This document shows positions 9,401-19,862 of a DNA stretch of 64,000 bases, one piece after another. The notes below the pieces were generated by a model, which searched no databases, was not told the DNA's origin, and worked only from the letters and a program-made list of their open reading frames with translations. The position numbers and the translations under genes were made by a program. This DNA is from JACRCT01 sp049841135 (GTDB lineage: Bacteria; Myxococcota; Myxococcia; Myxococcales; UBA5297). The stretch is taken from contig JASGHK010000004.1 in assembly GCA_049841135.1 (NCBI GenBank), forward strand, positions 310,001 to 374,000, read 5' to 3'. Every line of letters begins with the position of its first letter. Position 1 is the stretch's first letter.

Positions 9401-9667
9401 ATGAACGTCGGACTCAAGGACGCCATCGCTTACTTCCGGGATGGCTCGGTCTCCATCGTCCACAAGGCTTTGGGGGTGCTGGCGATTCTCTATGTCTTCA
9501 GCCCGCTGGACCTGATGCCGGACACCATTCCGGTGCTCGGCTGGCTGGACGATGTCGGAGTCATCACCCTGGTCGCCACCTACTACCTGCGCCAGATCTC
9601 CCAGCATTCGGCCAAGGCGCTTCCTGGCAAGGTCGTAGACGTCCAGGCGATAGCGCAGGCGAAGTAG
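9401..9667 (+). CDS. YkvA-type small membrane protein (DUF1232)
   Basis: The 88-residue product carries the family signature YVFSPLDLMPDTIPVLGWLDD (residues about 32-52) and two hydrophobic segments (about 22-36 and 48-62). This matches the DUF1232/YkvA family of short inner-membrane proteins of unknown function. A very good ribosome binding site (GAGGAGGCGCAGG) lies just before the ATG. It appears monocistronic, and a bidirectional hairpin at 9702-9737 ends it. Confidence 0.85.
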   Translation: MNVGLKDAIAYFRDGSVSIVHKALGVLAILYVFSPLDLMPDTIPVLGWLDDVGVITLVATYYLRQISQHSAKALPGKVVDVQAIAQAK

Positions 9668-9701
9668 TCTCGCTCGCCTCGATCGCTCGACCGGACCCAA
9701 T

Positions 9702-9737
9702 GAAACGGGCCCCTCGCCAACGCGAGAGGCCCGTTTC
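9702..9737. terminator. Bidirectional terminator between the YkvA gene and secG
   Basis: GAAACGGGCC and GGCCCGTTTC form a stem that continues inward with CTCG/CGAG pairs. The A and T runs at the two ends let it work on both strands. It lies between convergent gene ends. Confidence 0.8.
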
Positions 9738-9760
9738 TCTTGAGAAGCAGTGCCTTGCGG

Positions 9761-10189
9761 CTACTTGTTCGCCGGGGCTTCGCCAGCCGGAGCAGGCGCC
9801 GGGGCGGCGGGAGCAGCAGGAGCCGGAGCGGCGCCAGGGGCCGAGCCTTCCGGGGCCTTGGGCTGCTCGGCCGGAGCCGGGGTCGTCGCGGGAGCGCCCG
9901 GGGTGGCCGGAGCCTCGGCGGCGGGCTTGGGCTTGATGAGCCCGGCGACCGACGGCCGGTAGCTGGCCGCGAACGAGAGGCTCAGCGAGGTGATGAAGAA
10001 GATGGTCGCGCAGGTTGCAGTGACCTTGCCCAGGAAGCTGCCGGCGCCGCGGCCACCGAACACGGTGCCGCTGCCGCCACCGCCGAACGCGGCGCCCATG
10101 CCGGCGTCCTTACCGGCCTGGAGCAGGATCACGAGGATCAGGAAGATGCAGCACAGCACGTGGATGACGGTGATGAACGTGACGAGCAT
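9761..10189 (-). CDS. secG: Preprotein translocase subunit SecG
   Basis: SecG is the small inner-membrane subunit that helps SecYEG move proteins. The N-terminal 75 residues show the family layout: a first membrane helix (VLCCIFLILVILLQ), the conserved loop GKDAGMGAAFGGGGSGTVFGGRGAG, and a second helix around TCATIFFITSLSLSF. The total of 142 residues is longer than the usual 75-110 because of a low-complexity Ala/Pro/Glu tail from about residue 85. It follows tpiA by 165 bases in the same direction, as in the common pgk-tpiA-secG arrangement. Confidence 0.93.
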   Translation of the reverse strand: MLVTFITVIHVLCCIFLILVILLQAGKDAGMGAAFGGGGSGTVFGGRGAGSFLGKVTATCATIFFITSLSLSFAASYRPSVAGLIKPKPAAEAPATPGAPATTPAPAEQPKAPEGSAPGAAPAPAAPAAPAPAPAGEAPANK

Positions 10190-10354
10190 TCGATCGCTGC
10201 CTTCTCGGGCGGGCGCTGGCGCAACTGCCCGCTTTCACTGGAACAACAGGCGCCATAAAGAGCGGCGCAGCATATGCGGAACCCGGCCGCGGGTTCAACG
10301 TCTTTCTCCTGCGGCCGGATTCCAGCACCTGACCTACGGGCTGGACCCTGAGTC

Positions 10355-11119
<765 letters not shown>

Positions 11120-11155
11120 GAAGTTCTCCACGTTGTTCGGACTTCGGGTTGAAAA

Positions 11156-12344
11156 CTACTCCTGCTCCAATGCGTTGACCCCCGGAAGCTTCTTTCCTGC
11201 CAGCAGGGCGAGCGCAGCCTCTCCTCCGGACGAGACGTAGCCCAGGCCCTTCTCCAGCCTCAGCGCGTGAACGGCCGCCACGGTCCCTGCCCCGCACACG
11301 ATCGACAGGCCCTGCGCCTCGGCGAGCGCGCGGCCGGTCTGCCGGGTGCCCTCGGCGAAGCGCAGGTCCTCCCAGCGGCCCATCGGCCCGTTCCAGAGCG
11401 CCGTCTTGGCCCGCGCGAGCTCCACGCGGAAGGTGGCGGCCGTCTTCAGGCCGATGTCGAAGGCGCACAGAATCCTCGGCCACCGCCTGGCCGTCGATGA
11501 GCACCTTGCGCCCCGCCTTGCGGCCGTCGTCCTGCACGCAGACGTGGTCGCCGGGGAGGACGAGCTTGATGCCCGCCTTCTCGATCTTCTCGAGGAGCGC
11601 CCGGGCCGCCTCCACCTTCCCCTCCTCGGTGGGGCTGCGGCCCACGGAGATCTTCCGGGCGGCCAGGAAGGTGTAGGCCATCGCGCCGCCGAGCAGGAGC
11701 ACGTCGAGGCGCGGGATCAGGCTCTCGAGCAGGCGCTGCTTCTCGGACAGGCGCAAACCGCCGATGGCGGCGACGAAGGGCCGGGGCGGAGCCTCGAGGC
11801 GGCCCAGCACCTCCAGCTCCTTGTGCATCTTCAGGCCGGCGACGCGCGGTCCCGCCACGAGCGGCACCATGCCGACGTTCGAGGCGTAGGCGTGGTGGGC
11901 CCAGCCGAAGGCCTCGTCGACGTACACGTCGCACAGGCCCGCCAGCGCGCGGGCGAAGTCCGGGTCGTTGGCCTCCTCGCCCTTGCGGAAGCGCAGGTTC
12001 TCGAGCACGACCAGCTCGCCGTTCTTCTGCTCGGCCAGCAGCCGGCGGACGCCGTCACCGATGCAGTCGTCGGCCAGGCGCACGTCCTTGTCGAGCAAGC
12101 CAGCCAGGCACGCCGCGGCAGGCTCGAGCGAGGCCTTGGGATCCGGACGACCCCTCGGATCGCCGCGGTGGGAGGCGACGATGACCTTGGCGCCCTTGGC
12201 GAGGAGCTTCTGGAGCGTGGGAACCGCGGCCCGGATGAGCGAGTCGTCGCGGACCTCGCCGGAGTCGTCGGCGCTGACGTCGAAGTCGACCCGGACGAAG
12301 ACACGCTTGCCGGTGACGTCGACGTCGCCGATGGATCCGAGCAT
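11156..12344 (-). CDS. pgk: Phosphoglycerate kinase, divergent, with a +1 frameshift
   Basis: The product would be about 395 residues, the normal PGK length, if one extra base near 11470-11474 is removed. There the minus strand reads GATTC where GATC restores the frame. Both halves are clearly PGK-like: VFVRVDFDVSADD, VVLENLRFRKGEE, LLLGGAMAYTFLAARK and KTALWNGPMGRWE. However, several substrate-site residues differ from the usual family: DFNVP is DFDVS, the DxR-I arginine is Leu (DDSLI), AHRAH is AHHAY, and GGAKVSDK is GGLRLSEK. It may be a weakened or repurposed paralogue. GGGAGGCAGG precedes the ATG. It heads a pgk-tpiA-secG unit without an adjacent gap gene. Confidence 0.85.
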
Positions 12345-12471
12345 CCTGCCTCCCAGGGGGGTGCTTGAAGGGCGTGGAAGATACGGCAGATGCCTGCCGG
12401 GAGCGAGGGATCTCGGTGGGCGGGCCGCGAAAAGGTAGACTCGGCCGGCCTCTCGGGCCCAAGGAGTCGCC

Positions 12472-12810
12472 ATGAAGAAGATCCTCGTCACCTTCCTGCT
12501 CGGCTTCGCCTGCTGCGCCGGCCTGTTCGCCGCGCTCTCCTACCACTTCATCCTCGTCAGCTCGCAGACGCTGCCGCTGGTCGAGAAGAAGAGCGAGCTG
12601 ACCTTCAAGGACACCTTCGTCGACACCCGCAGCTGGGGCATCGGCGACTGGTTCAAGAACCCCGGCATCGGCGCCATCGTCGCCAAGCACGGCATCAAGA
12701 ACGCCTTCGACTCCGACAAGGTGTCCAAGGAAGCCAAGGACGTCGTCGAGAAGGGCAAGAAGGCGGTGGACGAGGGGCTGGAGAAGATGCAGGAAGGGCT
12801 GCGCAAGTAA
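12472..12810 (+). CDS. Small membrane-anchored protein, function unknown
   Basis: The 112-residue product has one N-terminal membrane helix (residues about 4-27) and then a polar region with a charged, probably helical tail (EAKDVVEKGKKAVDEGLEKM). I do not recognise the family. It is divergent from pgk across 127 bases, and its stop overlaps the start of the next gene as TAATG, so the two are translationally coupled. Confidence 0.6.
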   Translation: MKKILVTFLLGFACCAGLFAALSYHFILVSSQTLPLVEKKSELTFKDTFVDTRSWGIGDWFKNPGIGAIVAKHGIKNAFDSDKVSKEAKDVVEKGKKAVDEGLEKMQEGLRK

Positions 12811-13142
12811 TGCCCTACGAAGTCAGCCTCGAGCGGACCGGCAAACCCATCACCCTCGACGAGTGGCTCAGCGCTGCGCAGGAGTGCGGCCTGGAACGCT
12901 CGGATTGGATCTCGGCCGTCACGCCCCAAGGCCAGACGATCGAAGTCGGTCTCGGAGAAGGCGGCTTCGTCTGGCACGGCCATCCAGACGCCGGCCCTCG
13001 AGGCGTTCCGTTCTCCTGGCGTCGCGGACGCGTGAAGGTACCGACCCGTGGCGGTCCCGACCACGTCCTGCTCGCCAAGCTCCGCGAGCTGGCGAAGAAG
13101 CTAGGCGCGCGGCTGGTGGGCGAAGAAGGCGAAGAGCTCTAG
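12810..13142 (+). CDS. Hypothetical 110-residue protein coupled to the membrane protein
   Basis: The ATG overlaps the upstream stop codon (TAATG). The protein starts MPYEVSLERTGKPITLDEWL, has a Gly/Trp/His-rich middle (EGGFVWHGHPDAGPRG) and ends with a basic then acidic helix. No known motif or membrane segment is visible. Overlap with the preceding gene suggests a joint role. The end overlaps by four bases with a convergent small gene. Confidence 0.55.
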   Translation: MPYEVSLERTGKPITLDEWLSAAQECGLERSDWISAVTPQGQTIEVGLGEGGFVWHGHPDAGPRGVPFSWRRGRVKVPTRGGPDHVLLAKLRELAKKLGARLVGEEGEEL

Positions 13143-13345
13143 CGGCTGACCACGTCCGGCTCTTCGAGCCTGAGCAGCGCCTCCACCCGAGCCTTGAGCG
13201 CCTCCAGCACCTCGCGATCGACCACCAGGTCGTGCCGGTACTCGCGCTCCTCGGTGCGCGCCACCTCGAAGTCCATCTCCGCGAGGTAGATCTCCAGCGC
13301 CTGCTGAAGCTCCCGCGCGTCCTTGTTCGTCAGCTCGAGCAGCAT
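13139..13345 (-). CDS. Small hypothetical protein, 68 residues
   Basis: The protein begins MLLELTNKDARELQQALEIY and is almost entirely charged and helical, with two Leu-rich amphipathic stretches that could dimerise. Codon use has the G+C-rich third positions of real genes. I know no family name for it with certainty. It converges on the preceding gene, with a four-base overlap of the stop codons. Confidence 0.5.
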   Translation of the reverse strand: MLLELTNKDARELQQALEIYLAEMDFEVARTEEREYRHDLVVDREVLEALKARVEALLRLEEPDVVSR

Positions 13346-13403
13346 GGCGGCCTCCCCTGCACTCCCGATTTGGGGCTTGCGGAGAGGCCGGGGAAGCCCG
13401 CGC

Positions 13404-14571
13404 TCAGGGCAGCCCGCTTCGGACGGACAGCATGTCGCGGTAGAGCGCCGCGTGGTTCTCGAGGAGCGCCTTGAGCGTCAGCTCTCGCTCGACGAACAGG
13501 CGGCCCTCCAGCCCCATCCGGCGCCGCAGCGCGGGGTCGGCGACCAGCGCCGCCAATCAATCCGCCAGCTGGAGGGGCGCGCGCACCGGGACCACGAAGC
13601 CGCGCTCGCCGTCCTTGACCAGCTCGGCGTTGCCCCCGGCGTCGGTTACCACCATCGGCAGGGCCGCCGCCATGCCCTCGATGACCGCGTTCGACAGCCC
13701 CTCCGCATGCGAGCAGAGCACCCCGACGTGGCAGCGCGCGAGGATGGCCGGTACGCCGCCGCGCCGGCCCAGGAAGCAGACCGAGTCGCCAAGCCCGAGC
13801 CGCGCCACCATGGCCTCCAGCATCGGGCGGCGCACGCCGTCGCCGACCAGCAGGAGCAGCGCCTCGGGATGCCGGGACTTGAGCGAGGCCATCGCCTCCA
13901 GCAGGTCCTCCTGCGCCTTCACCGGGTGGGTCATGTTCGCGACGTGGGCGATGACGACGCGCCCTTTCGCGATCTCGGGCAGCGGCTCGCCCAGCGGCGC
14001 GGCGCGGACCCGGTCGAAGGCCGCGAGGTCGATGCCGTTGTGGATCACGCGCACCCGGTCGGCCGGCAGGCGCTCCATCTCGATGAGCTTGCGACGGATG
14101 GCCTCGGCGTTGGCCACCACCGCGTCCGCGGCCCGGGTCGCCGCCGCCAGCGCCAGCGCCTGGCCGCTCGTGTGCCAATGCCCCAGGTCCAGCCGGCCGA
14201 CGACCGAGGCCACTCCGGCCAGCCGCGCCGCGGGCACGGCGATCAAGGTCGTGTAGAAGTCGTGGGCGTGCAGCAGCGCGATCCGCTCGCGCCGCAGGTA
14301 GGCCGCGAGCCGGGCGATCTGCCGGAGGGTGCCCGGCCGCGCGAAGCTCCCCGCCAATGGCAGCTCGAAGGGCTTCAGCCCGAGCCGCTCGAATCGACTG
14401 GGCATGCGGGCCACGAACGTCGATGGCGCCCACGTCCAGGCGGAACCACGGGTCGAGCCCGCGCAGGAGCTCGATCACCTGCCCTTCGGTGCCGCCCAGG
14501 TGGAAGGAGTTGACCAGCTGCAGCACGCGCGGCCGTGGATCGGCGCGCACGACCTCTCGCTCAGCCCGCAT
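13404..14571 (-). pseudogene. Family 4 glycosyltransferase, frameshifted and with an internal stop
   Basis: The N-terminus VLQLVNSFHLGGTEGQVIELL is the donor-independent GT-B start. The rest carries HNGIDLAAFDR, VGDGVRRPMLEAMV and AEGLSNAVIEGMAAALP, the nucleotide-sugar site of GT4 enzymes. Two lesions break it. Near 14415-14421 the minus strand reads GACGTTC where GACGTC would keep the frame. At 13557-13559 an in-frame TGA splits PLQLAD from LAALVADPALRRRMG, where CGA would read through. The true end would then be 13404. It sits 15 bases after an O-antigen-ligase-like gene, so a role in surface polysaccharide assembly is likely. The lesions may be sequence errors rather than real decay. Confidence 0.75.
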
Positions 14572-14586
14572 GGAGGACCTCGCTCG

Positions 14587-15867
14587 TCACGATGCCGCCG
14601 CCTCCGCCCGCGCGGGGGCCGTCGCCTCGTCCACCCGACACCCCGAGCTTGTCGAGGGGTGCACCCGGGCGCAGCGCTCGGCCGCCGCGCACAGGGCCGT
14701 CAGGAAGAAGAAGTGGGCCGACAGGACGTAGCCGCTGAGCATGTCGCACAGGATGTAGCCCGCGAACCCGGCGGTGATGGCGTGGGCCAGCGGCCCGACC
14801 CGCGGCTCCTTCCAGGACCGCGCCGCGCCCGCCAGCGCCCCGGAGACGAAGGCCAGGAAGAGGAAGAAGCCGACGAAGCCCAGCTCGCCGAGCTCGGCCA
14901 GGAAGATGTTGTGGGCCACGAACCGCGCGCGCCGCGCGTCGCCACGCGCGTAGTCGGGCCAGGCGGTGACGAACGCGCCGGCGCCCACGCCGGTGAGCGG
15001 GCGGTCCTGGTTGATGGCGGCGGTGACCTGCCAGGCCCAGACGCGGCCCTGGGCCGAGATGTCGACGCCGTACTCGGTGATGGTCTCGGTGCGCGACCAG
15101 AAGCTCTTGGGCGCGAAGATGGCTGCGCCCAGGAGCACCAGCGCCGCCATCACCATCGCCCGCAGCTTCTTCGGTCCCGTCAGCGACCACAGCCCCAGCG
15201 CCAGGGCCAGCCCCAGCGCCCCGCCGCGGGAGTGCGACACGATGATGGCGGCGACGCCGGAGACCGCCGCCGCGCCCGCCGCCAGGCGCATGGCCAGCGG
15301 ACGCCGGGTGATGGCGAAGAAGATGGCGACCGGGACGATGGCCACGAGGCTCATCGCGAGGTGGTTCGGGTCCAGGTAGACCCCCAGCCAGTGCGCGCGG
15401 TAGCCGTCGACGAGGTCCACCCCGCGCCGCCAGAAGTCGAAGGTCCCCACCGACGGCGCCAGCGACGCCACCACCGCGGCTCCGGCGATGAGCGTGAGCC
15501 GCCGCGGCGTGTTCACCAGGTTGACCAGCGTCAGGTAGATGGCGATGAGCTTGAGCATCTCGACGCCGGTGTAGCGGGACATCGCCGGGCTGTAAGACCA
15601 GCCGGCGGAGAGGAACGTCCACAGCCCGAGCGCGACGATGGTCAGGCCGCGGGCCCCGTCCCAGGTGAAGCCCGCGCCGCGCGAGACCCGGCCGGCGACG
15701 AGCAGGACCGCCGCGGCCGCCGCCGTCGAGAGCGCCGGCCGGAGCGGCCCGAGGAACGGGAACAGGTTGACGACGCTCGCGTAGGTCGCCAGCGCGAAGC
15801 CCATCGCCGCGGCGAAGGCCCACACGTCGTGCCTGCCAGGGTCCGTCGCCCTCAGCGCGATGCGCAA
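14587..15867 (-). CDS. O-antigen ligase (WaaL)-like membrane protein
   Basis: The 426-residue product has about ten to twelve membrane helices. A large periplasmic loop around residues 255-320 contains WAWQVTAAINQDRPLTGVGAGAF and ends FVAHNIFLAELGELGFVG, the classic Wzy_C/O-antigen ligase pattern with its conserved His. Such enzymes transfer or polymerise polysaccharide at the outer face of the inner membrane. The C-terminal 25 residues (from about HPSTSSGCR) are encoded by a dispersed repeat at 14637-14655 and are probably not part of the original domain. It precedes the broken glycosyltransferase in the same direction. Confidence 0.82.
   Translation of the reverse strand: MRIALRATDPGRHDVWAFAAAMGFALATYASVVNLFPFLGPLRPALSTAAAAAVLLVAGRVSRGAGFTWDGARGLTIVALGLWTFLSAGWSYSPAMSRYTGVEMLKLIAIYLTLVNLVNTPRRLTLIAGAAVVASLAPSVGTFDFWRRGVDLVDGYRAHWLGVYLDPNHLAMSLVAIVPVAIFFAITRRPLAMRLAAGAAAVSGVAAIIVSHSRGGALGLALALGLWSLTGPKKLRAMVMAALVLLGAAIFAPKSFWSRTETITEYGVDISAQGRVWAWQVTAAINQDRPLTGVGAGAFVTAWPDYARGDARRARFVAHNIFLAELGELGFVGFFLFLAFVSGALAGAARSWKEPRVGPLAHAITAGFAGYILCDMLSGYVLSAHFFFLTALCAAAERCARVHPSTSSGCRVDEATAPARAEAAAS
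14637..14655 (+). repeat. Dispersed repeat copy 2, inside a coding end
   Basis: This is an exact copy of GACACCCCGAGCTTGTCGA, followed by GGGGTGCACCCGGGCGC. It lies within the last codons of the O-antigen-ligase-like gene and changes its C-terminus. Confidence 0.65.
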
Positions 15868-16051
15868 ACGCCGCCCCCTCCCCCGCTAGACCGATCAGGA
15901 GGAGGTAGCAGTCCTCATGCCACTCGGCGGCGCCCCATTCCGTCCGCGCTCGTCCATGGACGCTATGGACGCCATCGACGGAATGGACTGGAGGCCCTTG
16001 GGCGGAACTTCGCTTTCGTGGTGAGGAACCGGTTTGCCCTTCCGGTCCTCT

Positions 16052-17740
16052 TCAGCGGGCGACGAGCAAGGGCAGCGGGTCCCCGGGCGAGAGCGTCCCC
16101 AGCAGCCAGGGCTCACCCAGGTCCTCGAGCAGCCGCGCGGCGACTACGTCGACGGTCGCCGCCTTGCCCAGCTTGGCCTCGAGCGCTTCCCGGGCCGCCT
16201 TCGACAGCGCAGGCCGCCCCGCCTCCTGCACGAAGGCCTTCTCCGCGAACGCCTTGACGCTCGCCGCCGGCAACGGCTCGAAGCCGAAGCCCAGGCCCGC
16301 GAGCTCTCGCCCCAGCGCCGTGATGACGAAGTCCGAGAAGCGCAGCTCCGACAGCGACTCCACGGGCCGGACCTTCGCCGCCGCCTCGGCCGCGGCCTTG
16401 GGCTCGAAGCCCAGCTGGGCCAGCTGCCCGGCGACCGCCTCCGCCTCTGCCAGCGCCTGGGCCGCCCGCTCGATGTCCCCGCGGTCGCGGAACGTGCGCA
16501 GCTTCTCCGGCGACGCCGACGCATCCTCCAGCGCCACTGCCAGCTGCGGGCGCTTGCGCCGCACGCCCCGGATCGCCGCGTCCAGCGGACGGTCGAAGAG
16601 CGGCTCGTCCTTGGAGCCCGGCAGCGAGGCCTGGCCGGCCTTCATCAGCCGGTCGGCGCGGTACTTGAGCTTCAGCCCGAGGCTCACGCCCACCTGGAAG
16701 ACGCGCTTGAGCGGCGCCGTGACCAGGAGCACCGAGGCCGCGCTCGCGTCGCCCTTGCTCGCGTGCTCCAGCCCCAGGGAGAGCGTGTCGCGCGCCGCGA
16801 CCAGCGCCCGCTCCGCCTGCTCCAGGTCGCCCGGGTCCACGCCCTCGACGACCATCACCGCGTTGAGCACCGTGACGATCTGCCGCTCGAGGATCGACCG
16901 CTCCTCGTCCGAGACCAGCGCCGCGGCGCGGTCGAAGAACGAGCCCTGCGGCACCACCCGCGCCAGCAGGAAGCTGTCGGGCACCGCAGGGGCCTTGTCC
17001 AGCACCGGCAGCGCCGCGTCGGGGTCGATGAAGGCGAAGAACGACAGCGCCTCCTGCAGCTCGGGGAAGCCCAGGTCCTGCATGCGGCCGCTGCGCCACC
17101 GGTAGGCGGTCTCCTCGAGCTCGCTGGGCGTCTCCCAGCGCACCGCCTCGAGCAGCCGCGCCGTCTTGAACGGGTCCTCGGCGTACAGCTCGTCCAGCAG
17201 GCGCTTGACGCCGATGTAGTCGGCGCCCTCGACCTTGAACTCGATGAGGAAGCGCCCTTCGGTCGACCGGAAGAAGGTCCCCTGCGGCTCGGGGTCGGGG
17301 TCCTCCTCCAGGTCGTAGACGTGCGTGGTGTTGCGCAGGATGAGCTCGAGCACCTCGACGTCCAGCTTGTGGATCTTCTTGCGGAAGCGCTCCTCCTGGT
17401 CGTCGGTGCCCGCGGCCCGCAACCAGGTCAGCACCGTGGTCGCCTCGAACTGGTCCCGCCGCCAGGCGTCCAGGTCCACGAACGCACGGAACTGCTCGGG
17501 GCTCGCCAGCCGCACCAGCTCCACCGAGTCGGCCAGGCCCACGTCTTTGACCGTGAAGTACAGGTCCTCCGCCGGCAGCGTCGGCACCAGCCTGTCGCAC
17601 TTGGGGTGCGAGATGATCGCGTCCATCCGCTCGCGCGCGCTCGTGGCCTTGGCCAGCGCCTGCTTCACCTCCACGCGCGCCAGCGCCAGCTCCTTGCCTT
17701 TGGTCGCCTCGCCGTTGCCCGACTTCGTCTGCTGCGCCAT
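16052..17740 (-). CDS. DUF6178 family protein
   Basis: The 562-residue protein is soluble-looking, Leu/Ala/Glu-rich and mostly helical. It matches my memory of the DUF6178 family of delta-proteobacteria and myxobacteria, whose function is unknown. Recognisable stretches are HPKCDRLVPTLPAEDLYFTV near residue 45 and FFAFIDPDAALPVLD near residue 230. The start at 17740 is 10 bases after the tsaE stop, so it is the last gene of the operon pdxJ-nnr-tsaE. No signal peptide or catalytic motif is visible. Confidence 0.7.
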   Translation of the reverse strand: MAQQTKSGNGEATKGKELALARVEVKQALAKATSARERMDAIISHPKCDRLVPTLPAEDLYFTVKDVGLADSVELVRLASPEQFRAFVDLDAWRRDQFEATTVLTWLRAAGTDDQEERFRKKIHKLDVEVLELILRNTTHVYDLEEDPDPEPQGTFFRSTEGRFLIEFKVEGADYIGVKRLLDELYAEDPFKTARLLEAVRWETPSELEETAYRWRSGRMQDLGFPELQEALSFFAFIDPDAALPVLDKAPAVPDSFLLARVVPQGSFFDRAAALVSDEERSILERQIVTVLNAVMVVEGVDPGDLEQAERALVAARDTLSLGLEHASKGDASAASVLLVTAPLKRVFQVGVSLGLKLKYRADRLMKAGQASLPGSKDEPLFDRPLDAAIRGVRRKRPQLAVALEDASASPEKLRTFRDRGDIERAAQALAEAEAVAGQLAQLGFEPKAAAEAAAKVRPVESLSELRFSDFVITALGRELAGLGFGFEPLPAASVKAFAEKAFVQEAGRPALSKAAREALEAKLGKAATVDVVAARLLEDLGEPWLLGTLSPGDPLPLLVAR

Positions 17741-17750
17741 CCCGTTCACC

Positions 17751-18270
17751 TCAGCTCGCCTTGGACTTCTTCCACGCCTCGCGCAGCGCCTGCTCCAACG
17801 CCCGGTGCCGCTCGCCCTGCGCGTCGAGACTCCAGCGTCCTCCCCCGGTCTCCCTTGTGCGCGATGCGCACCACCAGCCGGTCCTCGGGCATCGCCTCCG
17901 GCACCCGGTCGATCCACTCGACGATCGTCGCGCCCTGGCCGAGCAGGTCGAAGAAGCCGGTGGCATACAGCTCGTCCACGTCGGAGAGCCGGTACAGGTC
18001 CGCGTGGTGGATGAGGAGCTTCTTGCCCCGGTACGGGTAGACGATGGCGAAGGTGGGGCTGGCCACCTCCGACTCCGGCACGCCCGCCCCCGCGGCGATG
18101 CCGCGGGTGAGCACCGTCTTGCCCGCGCCCAGGTCGCCGATGAGCCCGACGAAGTCGCCCGGCTGCAACAGGCCGCCCAGGCACTCGCCCAGCCGCCGCA
18201 TGGCGTTGGGCGAGCGCACCGTCAGCGGCTTGCTCTTGCCCTTGTTCGTGTCCGCTACGCTTTCCAGCAC
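17751..18270 (-). CDS. tsaE: tRNA threonylcarbamoyladenosine ATPase TsaE, with a +1 frameshift
   Basis: TsaE is the ATPase that drives t6A37 formation on tRNA with TsaB and TsaD. The P-loop GDLGAGKT, SPTFAIV and the HHADLYRL motif are all present in the first 90 residues. One extra base at 17826-17832 breaks the end: the plus strand reads GAGACTC where GAGCTC would give RTLELDAQGERHRALEQALR, a normal TsaE tail. The start is uncertain; a GTG at 18270 overlaps the end of nnr by 16 bases. The gene order nnr-tsaE is common in bacteria. Confidence 0.82.
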
Positions 18271-19806
18271 GCCCAGACCTCCGAGATCCCTTCGAGCAGG
18301 TCCGTCGCGACGAGCCCGCGCTCGCCCTTCCGGGCCTTCATCTTGTCGCCGGCCAGGCCGTGGACGTACGCCCCGGCGCACGCCGCCCCGCCCGGAGTCA
18401 GTCCTTGCGCCAGGAGCGCCGCGATGAGCCCGGTGAGCACGTCGCCGCAGCCGGCGGTGGCCATCCCCGCGTTGCCGGTGGGGTTGATGGCCGTCGCGCC
18501 GTTGGTGTCCACGACCACGGTGCGCGCGCCCTTGAGCAGGACGACCACGCCGTGCTCCCGGCTCAGCCTGCGTGCGGCCCCCAGCCGGTCGTCCTGCACC
18601 TGCGCCGTCGAGAGCTTGGAGATCCGCGCCATCTCGCCCGGGTGCGGCGTGAGCACCGCCCGGCCGGCCGCGCCAGCGAGCTGGCTGGGATCCTCGGCGA
18701 GCGCGTTGAGCGCGTCGGCGTCGATGACCGAGCAGAGCCGCGACTCCACGAAGAGCCGCCCCAGGAAGCTCCGCCGTCTGCGGTCCGCGCCAGAGCCCGG
18801 GGCCCACCGCCAGCACCGTCTTGCCCTGGCAGGCCTCGAGCAGCGCCGGGAGGTCGGCCAGGCCGAGCGGTCCCTCGCCGGGGATGGGCGCGGCCATCAG
18901 CTCTGGGGTGAAGGCCTGCGCCGCGTGGACCTCGGCCGCCCGCCCCGCCAGAGTCACCAGCCCTGCCCCGCCGCGCAGCGCCGCCGCGGCCGCCATCGCC
19001 GCGGCCCCTGACTTCCCGGGCGCGCCGGCAATGACCAGCACGTGCCCGTAGTCGCCCTTGTGCGAGTCCGAGTCCCGCGGCGGCAGCACCGCGCGGATCT
19101 CGTCCTCGCGCAGCAGGAACACCGGCGGGCCCCTGAGCCGCGGCTCGGCCAGCCTGGGCAACGAGATGTCGGCCTGGATCACCCGGCCGCTCAGGCTCGC
19201 CCCCGGCTCCATCACCAGCCCGAGCTTCAAATAGCCGAAGGTGACGGTGACGTCCGCCTTCACGCACGCGTCGCCGACCGGCTTGCCGGTGTCGCTGTCG
19301 AGCCCCGAGGGCAGGTCGCAGGCGACGACGTGGGCGCCCAGCTCGTGGGCGACGCGCATCGCCTCGATGGCCTGCGCGAACCGGCCCTCGGGCGCGCGCT
19401 TGAGCCCGATGCCGAAGACCGCGTCGAGCACCACGTCGCCGCAGCCCGTGCCCAGGCCCTTCTCCGCCGAGAACTCGCGCAGGGCGCCGCCCAGCTTGCG
19501 CAGGGCCGCGAGGTTGGCCGCCGCGTCGCCCTTGAGCTCCTCGGTGAGCAGGTAGGTCTCCACCGGCAGGCCGGCGTTGGCCAGGTGGCGCGCGGCGACC
19601 AGCCCGTCGCCGCCGTTGTTGCCCGGGCCGCAGACCACCACCACCTTGCCGCCGCAGCGGAGCGCCGCCATCGCCTCGAGGGCCAGCGCGCGACCGGCGT
19701 TCTCCATCAGCACCCGGCTGGGGACGTCGAACTCCTCGCTGGCCGCGCGGTCGAGCGCGCGCATCTCTTCGGTGCTCACGATCCGCGTGGGAGTGCTCGG
19801 CCGCAT
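18255..19806 (-). CDS. nnr: Bifunctional NAD(P)H-hydrate epimerase/dehydratase, with a +1 frameshift
   Basis: This enzyme repairs damaged NADHX and NADPHX. The N-terminal epimerase domain shows GPGNNGGDGLVAARHL near residue 45 and DLPSGLDSDTG. The C-terminal ADP- or ATP-dependent dehydratase domain shows GDYGHVLVIAGAPGKSGAA, TPHPGEMARI and GNAGMATAGCGDVLTG. A single extra base at 18765-18771 splits it; the plus strand reads GAAGCTC, and GAGCTC would restore AELLGRLFVESRLCSVIDADALN. GGAGGG precedes the ATG at 19806. It lies between pdxJ and tsaE, but acpS, often found in this operon, is absent. Confidence 0.88.
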
Positions 19807-19862
19807 GGGGTCCCTCCGTTCGCCGCTCGAATCAACCATCCCCGCGCGCTGACGCTTGCGGC

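Noticed and set aside
15895..16116. A 73-residue minus-strand frame in the gap before the O-antigen-ligase-like gene
   Set aside because: Its composition is not coding-like, it overlaps the end of the DUF6178 gene and no ribosome binding site precedes it.
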